DNA of 64,000 nucleotides from contig NZ_LT964854.1 in the NCBI RefSeq assembly GCF_900240305.1, forward strand, positions 2,418,001 through 2,482,000, given 5' to 3'. Shown here in pieces: positions 27,916 to 35,570 of this stretch. Numbering within the stretch: position 1 is the first letter of the stretch; each line of letters begins with the position of its first letter. The notes beneath the pieces are model-generated. The model saw only the letters and a list, made by a program, of their open reading frames with translations. It searched no databases and was not told where the DNA came from. This stretch comes from Ottowia massiliensis. GTDB taxonomy: Bacteria; Pseudomonadota; Gammaproteobacteria; Burkholderiales; Burkholderiaceae_C. A program made the position numbers and the translations under genes.

Positions 27916-27992
27916 CGGAACGTAGCGCAGTCTGGTAGCGCATCTGCTTTGGGAGCAGAGGGTCGCGAGTTCGAATCCCGCCGTTCCGACCA
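27916..27992 (+). tRNA. tRNA-Pro(TGG)
   Basis: Cloverleaf of 77 nt. Acceptor CGGAACG/CGTTCCG, D-arm GCGCAGTCTGGTAGCGC, anticodon loop TTTGGGA (anticodon TGG), T-arm with GTTCGAATC, and encoded CCA. Confidence 0.97.
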
Positions 27993-28001
27993 TCCCAATA
28001 A

Positions 28002-28040
28002 CCGCCAGCGCCTGGCAACAGCCGCGCTGGCGGTTTTTTT
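28002..28040 (+). terminator. Rho-independent terminator after tRNA-Pro
   Basis: Stem CCGCCAGCGC / GCGCTGGCGG with a 12-nt loop and a TTTTTTT tail, 10 bp after the tRNA. Confidence 0.92.
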
Positions 28041-28076
28041 CATTCTGGCGCGGGCGCTTGCGTTGCCAGAAGGCAT

Positions 28077-28164
28077 GAAAAACAGGAGCGGATTTGATGG
28101 GGTGAAAAATGGCGTCTGCGCTCTTTCCACTAGGACATTGTGCTATGGATTACATAGCGAAAAT
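28077..28164 (+). repeat. Family-1 intergenic repeat, copy 7
   Basis: Forward orientation. Left end AAAACAGGAGCGGATTTG, core TTCCACTAGGACATTGTGCT, right end ACATAGCGAAAAT. It lies between the two tRNA genes. Confidence 0.85.
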
Positions 28165-28506
28165 AATGCAGCTTGCCCTTGCCCATCTCATGCGAAGGCC
28201 CGGATCTGTTCTTTGCCCTATCGCAAGCCCGCAAGCCGGTGAACTGGCAAAGGCCCGTTGCGGTGCGCAGTTCGTGCGGCTCGCCGTGGGCGTGAGGGGC
28301 GCAGAAAGCATGAGGGCCGCGCGCCGTGCCTTCTTCGGGCATAGCCGCCTGCACTGCATAATCGCGCGCTTCGCGCCGTTTCGTCATGGCCTTGGCATTT
28401 GCCGCTGGCTCTTGTCGTTCGGCAGCAAAACAGCCTGGCGGTTTCCGCCCTGGCGAAAGGCCCGGCTGGCCGGGTTTTCATCTTTTTGCTGGCCCGTTTT
28501 TTTCGT
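28165..28506. other. Gene-free stretch between repeat and tRNA-Arg
   Basis: Open frames here are short and unlike known proteins. A small hairpin CCCGG-CTGG-CCGGG with TTTT at about 28461-28478 could be a weak terminator. I see no clear promoter for the tRNA and nothing else recognisable. Confidence 0.4.
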
Positions 28507-28580
28507 CTGCCCGTAGCTCAACTGGATAGAGCAGCTGCCTTCTAAGCAGCAGGTCGGGGGTTCGAGTCCCTCCGGGCAGG
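28507..28580 (+). tRNA. tRNA-Arg(TCT)
   Basis: Acceptor CTGCCCG/CGGGCAG, D-arm GCTCAACTGGATAGAGC, anticodon stem GCTGC/GCAGC with loop CTTCTAA (anticodon TCT), T-arm GGGGGTTCGAGTCCCTC. CCA is not encoded. Confidence 0.93.
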
Positions 28581-28621
28581 CTCCGCCGGAGCTGGCGCAG
28601 GCATCCGGAAAGCTTGACTCC

Positions 28622-29752
28622 ATGCCCTACATGAATCGCGCCCTGGCTCTGGGCCGGCAGGCTCCCAATGACGCCGATCCCAATCCCCGCATTGGCTGCG
28701 TGCTGGCGGCCGCCGATGGCCGCGTCATCGGCGAAGGCTGCACCCAGCGCGCAGGCGGCCCCCATGCAGAAATCATGGCGCTGCGCGCCGCGCAGGCCGC
28801 TGGCCAAAGCACGCAAGGCGCCACGGCCTATGTGACGCTGGAGCCTTGCTCGCACCAGGGCCGCACCGGCCCCTGCGCTGATGCCCTGATCGCCGCTGGC
28901 GTGGCCCGCGTGGTGGCCGCCCTGCCTGACCCCAACCCCCGCGTGGCCGGACAGGGCTTTGCACGCTTGCGCGCCGCTGGCGTGCAAGTGCAAACCGGCC
29001 CGGGCGCGCGGCAAGCTTTTGAAGACAACATCGGCTTTTTCAGCCGCATGCTGCGCGGCCTGCCCTGGGTACGGCTGAAACTGGCCGCCTCGCTGGATGG
29101 CGCCACGGCCTTGTCCAACGGCCAAAGCCAGTGGATTACGGGCGAAGCCGCCCGCGCCAACGGCCATGCCTGGCGCGCGCGCGCCAGCGCCATCCTCACC
29201 GGCATCGGCACCGTGCTGCAAGATGACCCGCTGCTGAATGTGCGCCACGCCAGCGCCGCCCGCCAGCCCGCCCTGTTCATTGCCGATAGCCAGTTGCGCA
29301 CGCCGCTGGCCGCCCGTCTGTGGCAAACGCCGGGCCGCTGCATCCACATTTGCACCACCGTGGACAGCGCTGAGCGGCACGCCCCCTACCTGGCCCAAGG
29401 CGCGCGCCTGCACGTCATTCCCGCCACGCCGCAGGGCCGCTTGCACCTGCCCGCCTTGCTGCACACGCTGGCCGCGCTCGAAGTGAACGAGCTGCATGTG
29501 GAAGCCGGCCAGCGTCTTGCGGGCGCGCTGCTGCAAGCGGGCCTGGCTGATGAATGCCTGCTGTACCTGGCCCCGCTGCTGCTTGGCCCCGGCCGGGGGC
29601 TGGCGGATATCGGCCCGCTGGACACGCTGGCAGCGGGCGTGCCCCTGCGCTTTCACGCCATTGACCGCATAGGCGAAGACCTGCGCCTGATCGCCCGCCC
29701 GCCGGAGCGCGACAAATTCTGGGCTTTTGACGCGGCGGGCGGCCGGCAGTGA
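28622..29752 (+). CDS. ribD: Bifunctional riboflavin deaminase-reductase RibD
   Basis: Second and third steps of riboflavin synthesis: pyrimidine deamination, then NADPH-dependent side-chain reduction. The 376 residues carry the zinc deaminase domain at about 1-145, with GGPHAEIMAL and EPCSHQGRTGPC (zinc Cys pair), and the reductase domain with WVRLKLAASLDGATAL and ITGEAARANGHAWRARASAIL. ATG at 28622 is the first in-frame Met; the N-terminus is a little short but keeps MNRALALG. No other rib gene follows, so it is separate from ribE-ribBA. A bidirectional hairpin terminator lies downstream. Confidence 0.95.
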   Translation: MPYMNRALALGRQAPNDADPNPRIGCVLAAADGRVIGEGCTQRAGGPHAEIMALRAAQAAGQSTQGATAYVTLEPCSHQGRTGPCADALIAAGVARVVAALPDPNPRVAGQGFARLRAAGVQVQTGPGARQAFEDNIGFFSRMLRGLPWVRLKLAASLDGATALSNGQSQWITGEAARANGHAWRARASAILTGIGTVLQDDPLLNVRHASAARQPALFIADSQLRTPLAARLWQTPGRCIHICTTVDSAERHAPYLAQGARLHVIPATPQGRLHLPALLHTLAALEVNELHVEAGQRLAGALLQAGLADECLLYLAPLLLGPGRGLADIGPLDTLAAGVPLRFHAIDRIGEDLRLIARPPERDKFWAFDAAGGRQ

Positions 29753-29820
29753 CGGCGCGGCGCCCAGACCGTCCGATAAACCGGCGTTGGCCAAGGGAAA
29801 AAGCGTCTGGCGCGGCCAAC

Positions 29821-29861
29821 AAAAAAGCTGGCAGCCGCTTGCGTTGCGGCCGCCAGCTTTT
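29821..29861. terminator. Bidirectional terminator between ribD and the YSC84-like gene
   Basis: AAAAAAGCTGGC and GCCAGCTTTT flank an inner stem GCCGC/GCGGC. A-run upstream and T-run downstream serve both convergent genes. Confidence 0.8.
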
Positions 29862-29890
29862 CGCGCTTCAGGCAGAGAATGTTTCAGCGT

Positions 29891-30481
29891 TCAGCGTGCG
29901 CGCGAGACTTTCGCGCCCTGCACGGATACCCCTGCTTCCAGCCCCACATTGGTGAGCACGAAGCTGGTCACAGGCTGCTCGCTGGTGCGGCTGTCCACCA
30001 TGCCATTGGCGCCCAGATGGCCGATGGCGGCCGTGGCGTCGATGCCGATGGTCCAGCCATTGCTGCGGCGAAACATTTCCAGCGCCTCGGGCGAGTTGAA
30101 AACGTAGATGACCGACTTGGCCTGCCCGCCCGCCTGAAAGCCCAGCGACCCGGCATTGATGGTGTATTCCTGCGGCTGCGTGTTGCCGGCCACGTATAGC
30201 AGGCCACGGCCATGCTCCACGCCCACGATCAGGCTGCCGCCCACCACTTGCGGGAATACCAGCGCGCCCGCCGAACGGGCCACCAGCGCCTCGGAGCCTG
30301 GCGCGGCGCGATACAGGCGCGACAAGGCTTCATTGACCTGCGCCTGGAGCGACTCCTGCTGCACTTTCTGGTTGGCGTTGTCGTAAAGACCGGTCGTGGT
30401 GCAGCCCGTGTTGAAGGCGGCCGCGCCAGCAACCAGCATGGCAGTGGCGGCAAGGCGGGTGAAAGCGGTGGTTTTGTTCAT
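29891..30481 (-). CDS. YSC84/SYLF-domain lipoprotein
   Basis: A 196-residue predicted outer-membrane-associated or periplasmic lipoprotein. The signal peptide MNKTTAFTRLAATAMLVAGAAA ends at FNTGC, a loose lipobox. The body matches the bacterial YSC84 (SYLF) family: LVFPQVVGGSLIVGVEHGRGLL, SLGFQAGGQAKSVIYVF and GWTIGIDATAAIGHLG. In eukaryotes SYLF binds phosphoinositides; the bacterial role is not established. ATG at 30481 is followed directly by the signal peptide. It is monocistronic. Confidence 0.85.
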   Translation of the reverse strand: MNKTTAFTRLAATAMLVAGAAAFNTGCTTTGLYDNANQKVQQESLQAQVNEALSRLYRAAPGSEALVARSAGALVFPQVVGGSLIVGVEHGRGLLYVAGNTQPQEYTINAGSLGFQAGGQAKSVIYVFNSPEALEMFRRSNGWTIGIDATAAIGHLGANGMVDSRTSEQPVTSFVLTNVGLEAGVSVQGAKVSRAR

Positions 30482-30631
30482 GATGTGCGTCCTTGAAAAA
30501 AGGAAGAAGCGGCCACACCGCCAGGCCCTCTGACGGCAGCCGGGCATAAATGTAACGTGCGCCGCGCCCACGCCGCCGTGCCAGGGCGGGTGCGGAAAGG
30601 CTTCAGGTTGCTCAGGTTAGCCTGGTTGCAT

Positions 30632-30720
30632 TAAAAAAAGGAGCAAATTTAAGGGGGCAAAAATACTGTTCAGCGCTTATTCCAGTAAGACATAACGCTA
30701 CGAATATAAGAGCAAATCTG
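30632..30720 (+). repeat. Family-1 intergenic repeat, copy 8
   Basis: Forward orientation. Left end AAAAAAAGGAGCAAATTTAA, core TTCCAGTAAGACATAACGCT, right end ATAAGAGCAAATC. More diverged than most copies. Confidence 0.75.
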
Positions 30721-30768
30721 ATCTCTTTTTGCTTTTTCCTTTCTCATTTGAAGGCCGCAGGCGGGCCT

Positions 30769-32046
30769 TCAGGATTGCTTGCCGAGTTTGGGGTCGTCCA
30801 GCGGGCCGAGGTGCGAGGAGCCAAAGCCTGTGGTGCGGTCAAAGCCTGATGAGCCAAAGCCCGTGGTGCGGAAGGCGCTGTTGTGCACGTCCAGCGTGAT
30901 GTCGGTGAACGAAGGCTCGTCGGCAATCGCGTCTTCATGTATGTGCGCCTGCTGGGTGGCGATGTGGCGGCTGGTGTCGTTTTGCAGGCGCCAGAGCAGG
31001 TTGGTGGGCGAGTCGGCGTAGGCCAGGCCTTCTTTGCGGTCGATGCGGCCTTCGTTGATCAGGCGCGCCAGGTCGGCTTCAAAGGTCTGCGAGCCTTCGG
31101 CCATGGAGTTTTCCATGGCTTCTTTCACGCCGGTGAAGTCGCCTTTTTCAATGAGGTCGGCCACGAGTTTGGTGTTGAGCATGACTTCCACCGCCGGGGT
31201 GCGCAGGCCGTCCACGGTGCGGATGAGGCGCTGCGAGACGATGGATTTGAGCGCCGAGGCCAGATCGCCCAGCAGCGTGGGCCGCACTTCCACGGGGTAG
31301 AAGGAGAGGATGCGGTTGAGCGCGTGGTAGCTGTTGTTGGCGTGCAGCGTGGCCAGGCACAGGTGGCCGGATTGGGCGTAGGCGATGGAGGCGCTCATGG
31401 TTTCGCGGTCGCGGATTTCGCCAATCATGATGACGTCAGGCGCCTGGCGCAGGGCGTTTTTCAGGCCGATTTGCAAGCTGGCGGTGTCGCTGCCCACTTC
31501 GCGCTGGTTCACGATGGATTTTTTGTTGGTGAACATGTATTCCAGCGGGTCTTCAATGGTGAGGATGTGGCCGGTCATGTTCTCGTTGCGGTGGTCGAGC
31601 ATGGCCGCCAGCGTGGTGGATTTGCCCGCGCCGGTGGCGCCCACCATGAGGATGAGGCCGCGTTTTTCGAGCACGAGGGTGCGCAGCACGTCGGGCAGGT
31701 TGAGCGTGTGCAGCGGCGGGATGTCGGGGCTGATGAAGCGGATGACGGCTGAGTACATGCCGCGCTGGCGCATGGCCGAGAGGCGGAAGTTGCCCACGCC
31801 GTGCAGCGGAATGGCGGTGTTGAGTTCGCCGGTTTCCTTCAGCTCTTCAATGCGGTTGGGCGGCACGATGTCCAGCAGCAGGTTCATCGGCCCGTCCACG
31901 GGCAGCGGCTGCGAGTTGATGGGCAGGTATTCGCCGTTGATCTTGATGGTGGCGGGCGCGCGCGGCGAGAGGTAGACGTCAGACGCCTTTTTTTCCGCCA
32001 TCAGGTGCAGGATGCGCTCCATCATGGAAGCGGGTGCGTTGGACAT
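30769..32046 (-). CDS. pilU: Type IV pilus retraction accessory ATPase PilU
   Basis: PilT-like hexameric ATPase that supports twitching motility. The 425 residues start MSNAPASMMERILHLMAEKK. Walker A is VGATGAGKST, the Asp box is ILTIEDPLEYMF, Walker B is DVIMIGEIRDRETM, and the His box is HLCLATLHANN. LSPRAPATIKINGE and the long C-terminal region mark PilU rather than PilT. The C-terminal tail carries a near-perfect tandem copy of FRTTGFGSS / DRTTGFGSS, not a family feature I know. pilT is not adjacent. The start has GAAAGGAAAA about 8 bp upstream. Confidence 0.93.
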   Translation of the reverse strand: MSNAPASMMERILHLMAEKKASDVYLSPRAPATIKINGEYLPINSQPLPVDGPMNLLLDIVPPNRIEELKETGELNTAIPLHGVGNFRLSAMRQRGMYSAVIRFISPDIPPLHTLNLPDVLRTLVLEKRGLILMVGATGAGKSTTLAAMLDHRNENMTGHILTIEDPLEYMFTNKKSIVNQREVGSDTASLQIGLKNALRQAPDVIMIGEIRDRETMSASIAYAQSGHLCLATLHANNSYHALNRILSFYPVEVRPTLLGDLASALKSIVSQRLIRTVDGLRTPAVEVMLNTKLVADLIEKGDFTGVKEAMENSMAEGSQTFEADLARLINEGRIDRKEGLAYADSPTNLLWRLQNDTSRHIATQQAHIHEDAIADEPSFTDITLDVHNSAFRTTGFGSSGFDRTTGFGSSHLGPLDDPKLGKQS

Positions 32047-32127
32047 GGTGTGTTTTCCTTTCCCTTGAGAGATATGTGCAGTGCGGGCCGGGTGCGGGTT
32101 GCGGGGGGCCGTAGAGCGGTTTTACAT

Positions 32128-32214
32128 TGAAAAGAGAAGCAAATTAAGGCGGCAAAAAATGGCGTTTGCGCACATTCCACTAGGACCCAATGCTATGAAT
32201 CGAGGAGCTAGATC
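32128..32214 (+). repeat. Family-1 intergenic repeat, copy 9
   Basis: Forward orientation. Left end AAAAGAGAAGCAAATTAAG, core TTCCACTAGGACCCAATGCT, right end CGAGGAGCTAGAT. Between pilU and dapD. Confidence 0.82.
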
Positions 32215-32240
32215 ATCTCCGCAACCATCCCCTTTGGCCT

Positions 32241-33074
32241 TCAGGGGCGCAGCAGGTCGTTGATGCTGGTTTTGGCGCGCGTTTGCGCATCCACGCGCTT
32301 GACGATGACGGCGGCATACAGGCTGTAGGGCTGGCCGCTGGCGGTCTGCCGGGGCAGGCTGCCGCTGACCACCACGCTGCCTGAGGGCACGCGGCCATAG
32401 CTGATTTCGCCGGTTTCGCGGTTGAAGATGGGCGTGCTCTGGCCCAGATACACGCCCATGCCGAGCACCGAGTGTTCTTCCACGATCACGCCTTCCACCA
32501 CTTCGGAGCGCGCGCCGATGAAGCAGTTGTCTTCAATGATGGTGGGGTTGGCCTGCAAAGGCTCCAGCACGCCGCCCAGCCCCACGCCGCCTGACAAATG
32601 CACGTTTTTGCCCACTTGCGCGCAGCTGCCCACGGTGGCCCAGGTGTCCACCATCGCGCCTTCGTCCACGTAGGCGCCAATGTTCACGTAAGAGGGCATG
32701 AGCACCACGCCCTTGCCGATGAAGCTGCCGCGTCGCGCCACGGCGGGCGGCGCCACGCGCACGCCGCTGGCAGCCAGCGCAGCGTCGTCCATGCCGCCGA
32801 ATTTGGTGGGCACCTTGTCAAAAAAGGCCAATTCGCCCGCCCGCACGGGCGCGTTGTCAGTCAGGCGAAAGGAAAGCAGCACGGCTTTTTTGATCCACTG
32901 ATGCACCGTCCACCGCCCCACGCCTTCGCGCGTGGCCACGCGCAGGCGCCCCGCGTCCAGCTCGGCCAGCACGTGCCGCACGGCCTCGCGCACGTCAGCC
33001 GGGGCTTGCGCGGGGGAAATTTGCGCGCGGTTTTCCCACGCGGCATCAATGGTTTGCTGCAATAGCTGGGGCAT
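32241..33074 (-). CDS. dapD: Tetrahydrodipicolinate N-succinyltransferase
   Basis: Transfers succinyl from succinyl-CoA to tetrahydrodipicolinate in diaminopimelate/lysine synthesis. The 277 residues match the family length. An N-terminal helical domain (MPQLLQQTIDAAWENRAQ) is followed by the left-handed beta-helix with hexapeptide repeats (GAYVDEGAMVDTWATVGSCA, EDNCFIGARSEVVEGVIV). It is in the same direction as dapC, with the GYF/DUF805 gene between them. Confidence 0.96.
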   Translation of the reverse strand: MPQLLQQTIDAAWENRAQISPAQAPADVREAVRHVLAELDAGRLRVATREGVGRWTVHQWIKKAVLLSFRLTDNAPVRAGELAFFDKVPTKFGGMDDAALAASGVRVAPPAVARRGSFIGKGVVLMPSYVNIGAYVDEGAMVDTWATVGSCAQVGKNVHLSGGVGLGGVLEPLQANPTIIEDNCFIGARSEVVEGVIVEEHSVLGMGVYLGQSTPIFNRETGEISYGRVPSGSVVVSGSLPRQTASGQPYSLYAAVIVKRVDAQTRAKTSINDLLRP

Positions 33075-33127
33075 GGGTTTCTTTCGGGTTGAGTGAGTGA
33101 ATCAGGGAGATCAAGCAAGGCGCGCCA

Positions 33128-33892
33128 TCACCACGTTGGGTCTTGGCCGTAATCGTTGCGGCCTTCTTCGCTGGGCTGCACGAGCCAGAACAGCAAGACC
33201 AATGCGCCGATGATCGTGATGTAGAGCAGCTGCCACCAGCCGCTGCGGCCCACGTCGTGCAGGCGGCGGGCGCCCACGGCAAAGTTGGGGATCAGAAAGG
33301 CCAGGCTGAGAACGAGCGACAGGTTATCGGCAAGGCTTTGGGACACAAAAGTCAAAACCAAAAGCGCCATGTTCAGCAAAAACTGAAACAGCATGAAATA
33401 CCAGTATTCCGCCCGCCGCGCGCGCCCGGAAAAGTCGAAATATTTCCGGAAGCACTGCTGAATGGCCCACAAAAAGCCGGCGCTGCCGTCATCGCTGCTG
33501 GAACGGCGGCCTGCGCGGCTTGATCTGCTGGCCGCTGCTGCGCCGCCAGCGGACCATTCATGCGCATGGCCGCCAGGCGGCACGGAAGACGGCCCTTGAG
33601 CGCGGTGCGCCACTTCCAGCTCTGGCACGGCGGCCACGGCGCGGCCGGGCGCGGCTGGCGGCGGGGGCGGCAGCTGCTCGCTGGCATGCGGAGCCGGGGG
33701 CTGGGTCGCCCGCTCCCACAGTTTGGTGAGCTTGCTGGCGCGCACCCACTCGGTCATGCCTTCGCGCCAGACGAGCGTGTCAGGCATGACAGTGCCCTTG
33801 CGCGCCAGCCGCGCCAGTTCGCCGCCCGTGCACGGGCCGAATTTCTCTTGCCCAACGGCGTACCACCAGATTTTTTCTGAACCGTCACTCAT
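33128..33892 (-). CDS. GYF_2 plus DUF805 membrane protein
   Basis: A 254-residue protein of unknown function. The N-terminal GYF_2-like domain (about 1-60: WWYAVGQEKFGPCTGGELARL, then PDTLVWREGMTEW) may bind proline-rich peptides. It is joined by a Pro/Ala/Ser linker to a DUF805 domain: FDFSGRARRAEYWYFMLFQ, then transmembrane helices, GARRLHDVGRSGWW and a last helix ending in FWLVQPSEEGRNDYG. ATG at 33892 is spaced correctly from GAGGAA; another ATG at 33899 is out of frame and stops at once. It sits between dapC and dapD. Confidence 0.85.
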   Translation of the reverse strand: MSDGSEKIWWYAVGQEKFGPCTGGELARLARKGTVMPDTLVWREGMTEWVRASKLTKLWERATQPPAPHASEQLPPPPPAAPGRAVAAVPELEVAHRAQGPSSVPPGGHAHEWSAGGAAAASRSSRAGRRSSSDDGSAGFLWAIQQCFRKYFDFSGRARRAEYWYFMLFQFLLNMALLVLTFVSQSLADNLSLVLSLAFLIPNFAVGARRLHDVGRSGWWQLLYITIIGALVLLFWLVQPSEEGRNDYGQDPTW

Positions 33893-33932
33893 CACTCATT
33901 TCCTCAGGGTTTGAAATCGGTAAAACCAGCGT

Positions 33933-35141
33933 TCAATCAGGGTTGCCGCTGATGAACGCCGCGATGCGCCGCGCCGCTTGCACGCATTCATCCACCGGCG
34001 CCACCAGCGCCAGGCGCACGCGGCCCGCGCCCGGGTTGAAGCCCGCCGCCTCGCGCGCCAGAAAGCTGCCTGGCAGCACCGTCACATGGCACGCGGCATA
34101 CAGCGCGCGGGCAAAGGCCGCGTCATCGCCGCCAAAGGCGGGCGGCACCCCGGCCCACAGGTAAAACGACGCATCGGGCAGGCGCACATCCATCACCGGC
34201 TGCAAGATGGGCATGACCTGCGCGAACTTGTCGCGGTACAGCCGCCGGTTTTCACGCACGTGCGCTTCGTCGCCCCAGGCAGCGGCGCTGGCCGCCTGCA
34301 CTGCGCCGCCCATCGCGCTGCCGTGGTAGGTGCGGTAGAGCAAAAACGATTTGAGCAGCTGCGCATCGCCCGCCACGAAGCCCGAACGCAGCCCCGGCAC
34401 GCTGCTGCGCTTGGACAGGCTGGTGAGCATGACGAGATGGCGCCAGCCGCGCCCCAGCTGCATGGCCGCCTGCAAGCCGCCCAGCGGCGGGGCGTCGTCG
34501 TCAAAGTAAATCTCGCTGTAGCACTCGTCAGAGGCAATGACAAAGCCGTGCCGCTCGCTCAGCTCAAACAGCATGCGCCATTCGTCCAGCGGCATCACCG
34601 CGCCCGTGGGATTGCCGGGCGAGCACACGTAGACCAGCTGCGTGCGCTGCCACACGGCCTCAGGCACCTGGTCCCAGCGCGGCGCGAAATTGCGCGCCGC
34701 GTCGCTGGGCACGTAATGCGGCTCGGCGCCAGCCAGCAAGGCCGCGCCTTCGTAGATTTGATAGAAGGGATTGGGGCAAACCACCGTGGGCCGCGCCCGC
34801 GTGGGGTCAATCACCGTCTGCGCCAGCGCAAACAGCGCCTCGCGCGAACCCAGCGTGGGCAGCACTTGCGTGGCCGCGTCCGCCTGCACGCCGTAGCGCC
34901 GCCGCAGCCAGGCCGCGCAAGCTTCGCGCAGCAGCGGCAGCCCCGCCGTGGCAGGGTAGCCCGCCAGGCCATCGGCCAGCGCTTCATCCAGCGCCTGCCT
35001 GATCAGCGGCGGCGCGGCGTGGCGCGGCTCGCCAATACCCAGGTTGATGTGGCGCAGCGCCGCAGGCGGCTGCACACCGGCAAACAACTGGCGCAGCCGC
35101 TCAAAGGGATAGGGCTGCAAACGGGCAAGGCGGGGATTCAT
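33933..35141 (-). CDS. dapC: Succinyldiaminopimelate aminotransferase
   Basis: PLP enzyme that forms N-succinyl-LL-2,6-diaminopimelate. The 402 residues begin MNPRLARLQPYPFERLRQLF, the typical DapC N-terminus. Motifs are INLGIGEPRHAAPP, TLGSREALFALAQTVID, CSPGNPTGAV and the PLP lysine region MLTSLSKRSSVPGLRSG. The nearby dapD supports the assignment over other class I aminotransferases. ATG at 35141 was chosen; the frame extends upstream without family similarity. Confidence 0.93.
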   Translation of the reverse strand: MNPRLARLQPYPFERLRQLFAGVQPPAALRHINLGIGEPRHAAPPLIRQALDEALADGLAGYPATAGLPLLREACAAWLRRRYGVQADAATQVLPTLGSREALFALAQTVIDPTRARPTVVCPNPFYQIYEGAALLAGAEPHYVPSDAARNFAPRWDQVPEAVWQRTQLVYVCSPGNPTGAVMPLDEWRMLFELSERHGFVIASDECYSEIYFDDDAPPLGGLQAAMQLGRGWRHLVMLTSLSKRSSVPGLRSGFVAGDAQLLKSFLLYRTYHGSAMGGAVQAASAAAWGDEAHVRENRRLYRDKFAQVMPILQPVMDVRLPDASFYLWAGVPPAFGGDDAAFARALYAACHVTVLPGSFLAREAAGFNPGAGRVRLALVAPVDECVQAARRIAAFISGNPD

Positions 35142-35338
35142 GAAACAGGCCGTAAACGAGAAGGGCCGATTGTGACGGACTTGCGACGGCCGCAAAGCCC
35201 CCGCCCGCTGATTCGCGCAGGCCGGCGTGGCAAATCTGCGGCACTTCCATCTGCAGCGCTTTCATTTGTGGCGCTGGGCTTGCAGCGAGCCGCTGAGGCC
35301 CGCTTCAGCGCTTTTCCTGGCTTTCTTCCAAGATGGCA

Positions 35339-35428
35339 TCAAAAACAGGAGCAAATTTGATGGGGTTCAAATACCGCTCATCGCAGATTCCACTAGGACG
35401 TCATGCTATGGATTGATGAGCAATAAAA
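35339..35428 (+). repeat. Family-1 intergenic repeat, copy 10
   Basis: Forward orientation. Left end AAAAACAGGAGCAAATTTG, core TTCCACTAGGACGTCATGCT, right end GATGAGCAATAAA. It occupies the 429-bp gap between dapC and the cobN-like gene; nothing else was recognised there. Confidence 0.85.
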
Positions 35429-35570
35429 GAGGCTTTCAGAACTGTGCAACGGTTGCGGGCGCTGGAGCGGGGCAGTTTCTAGGGCCGTCATAGAGCAGGC
35501 ATTGGCTTTGTGATGGATGCCGCCCGCGCCCTTTTGGGGGCGCGTTGGGGGCGCGCTTTTGCTTGCTTGC

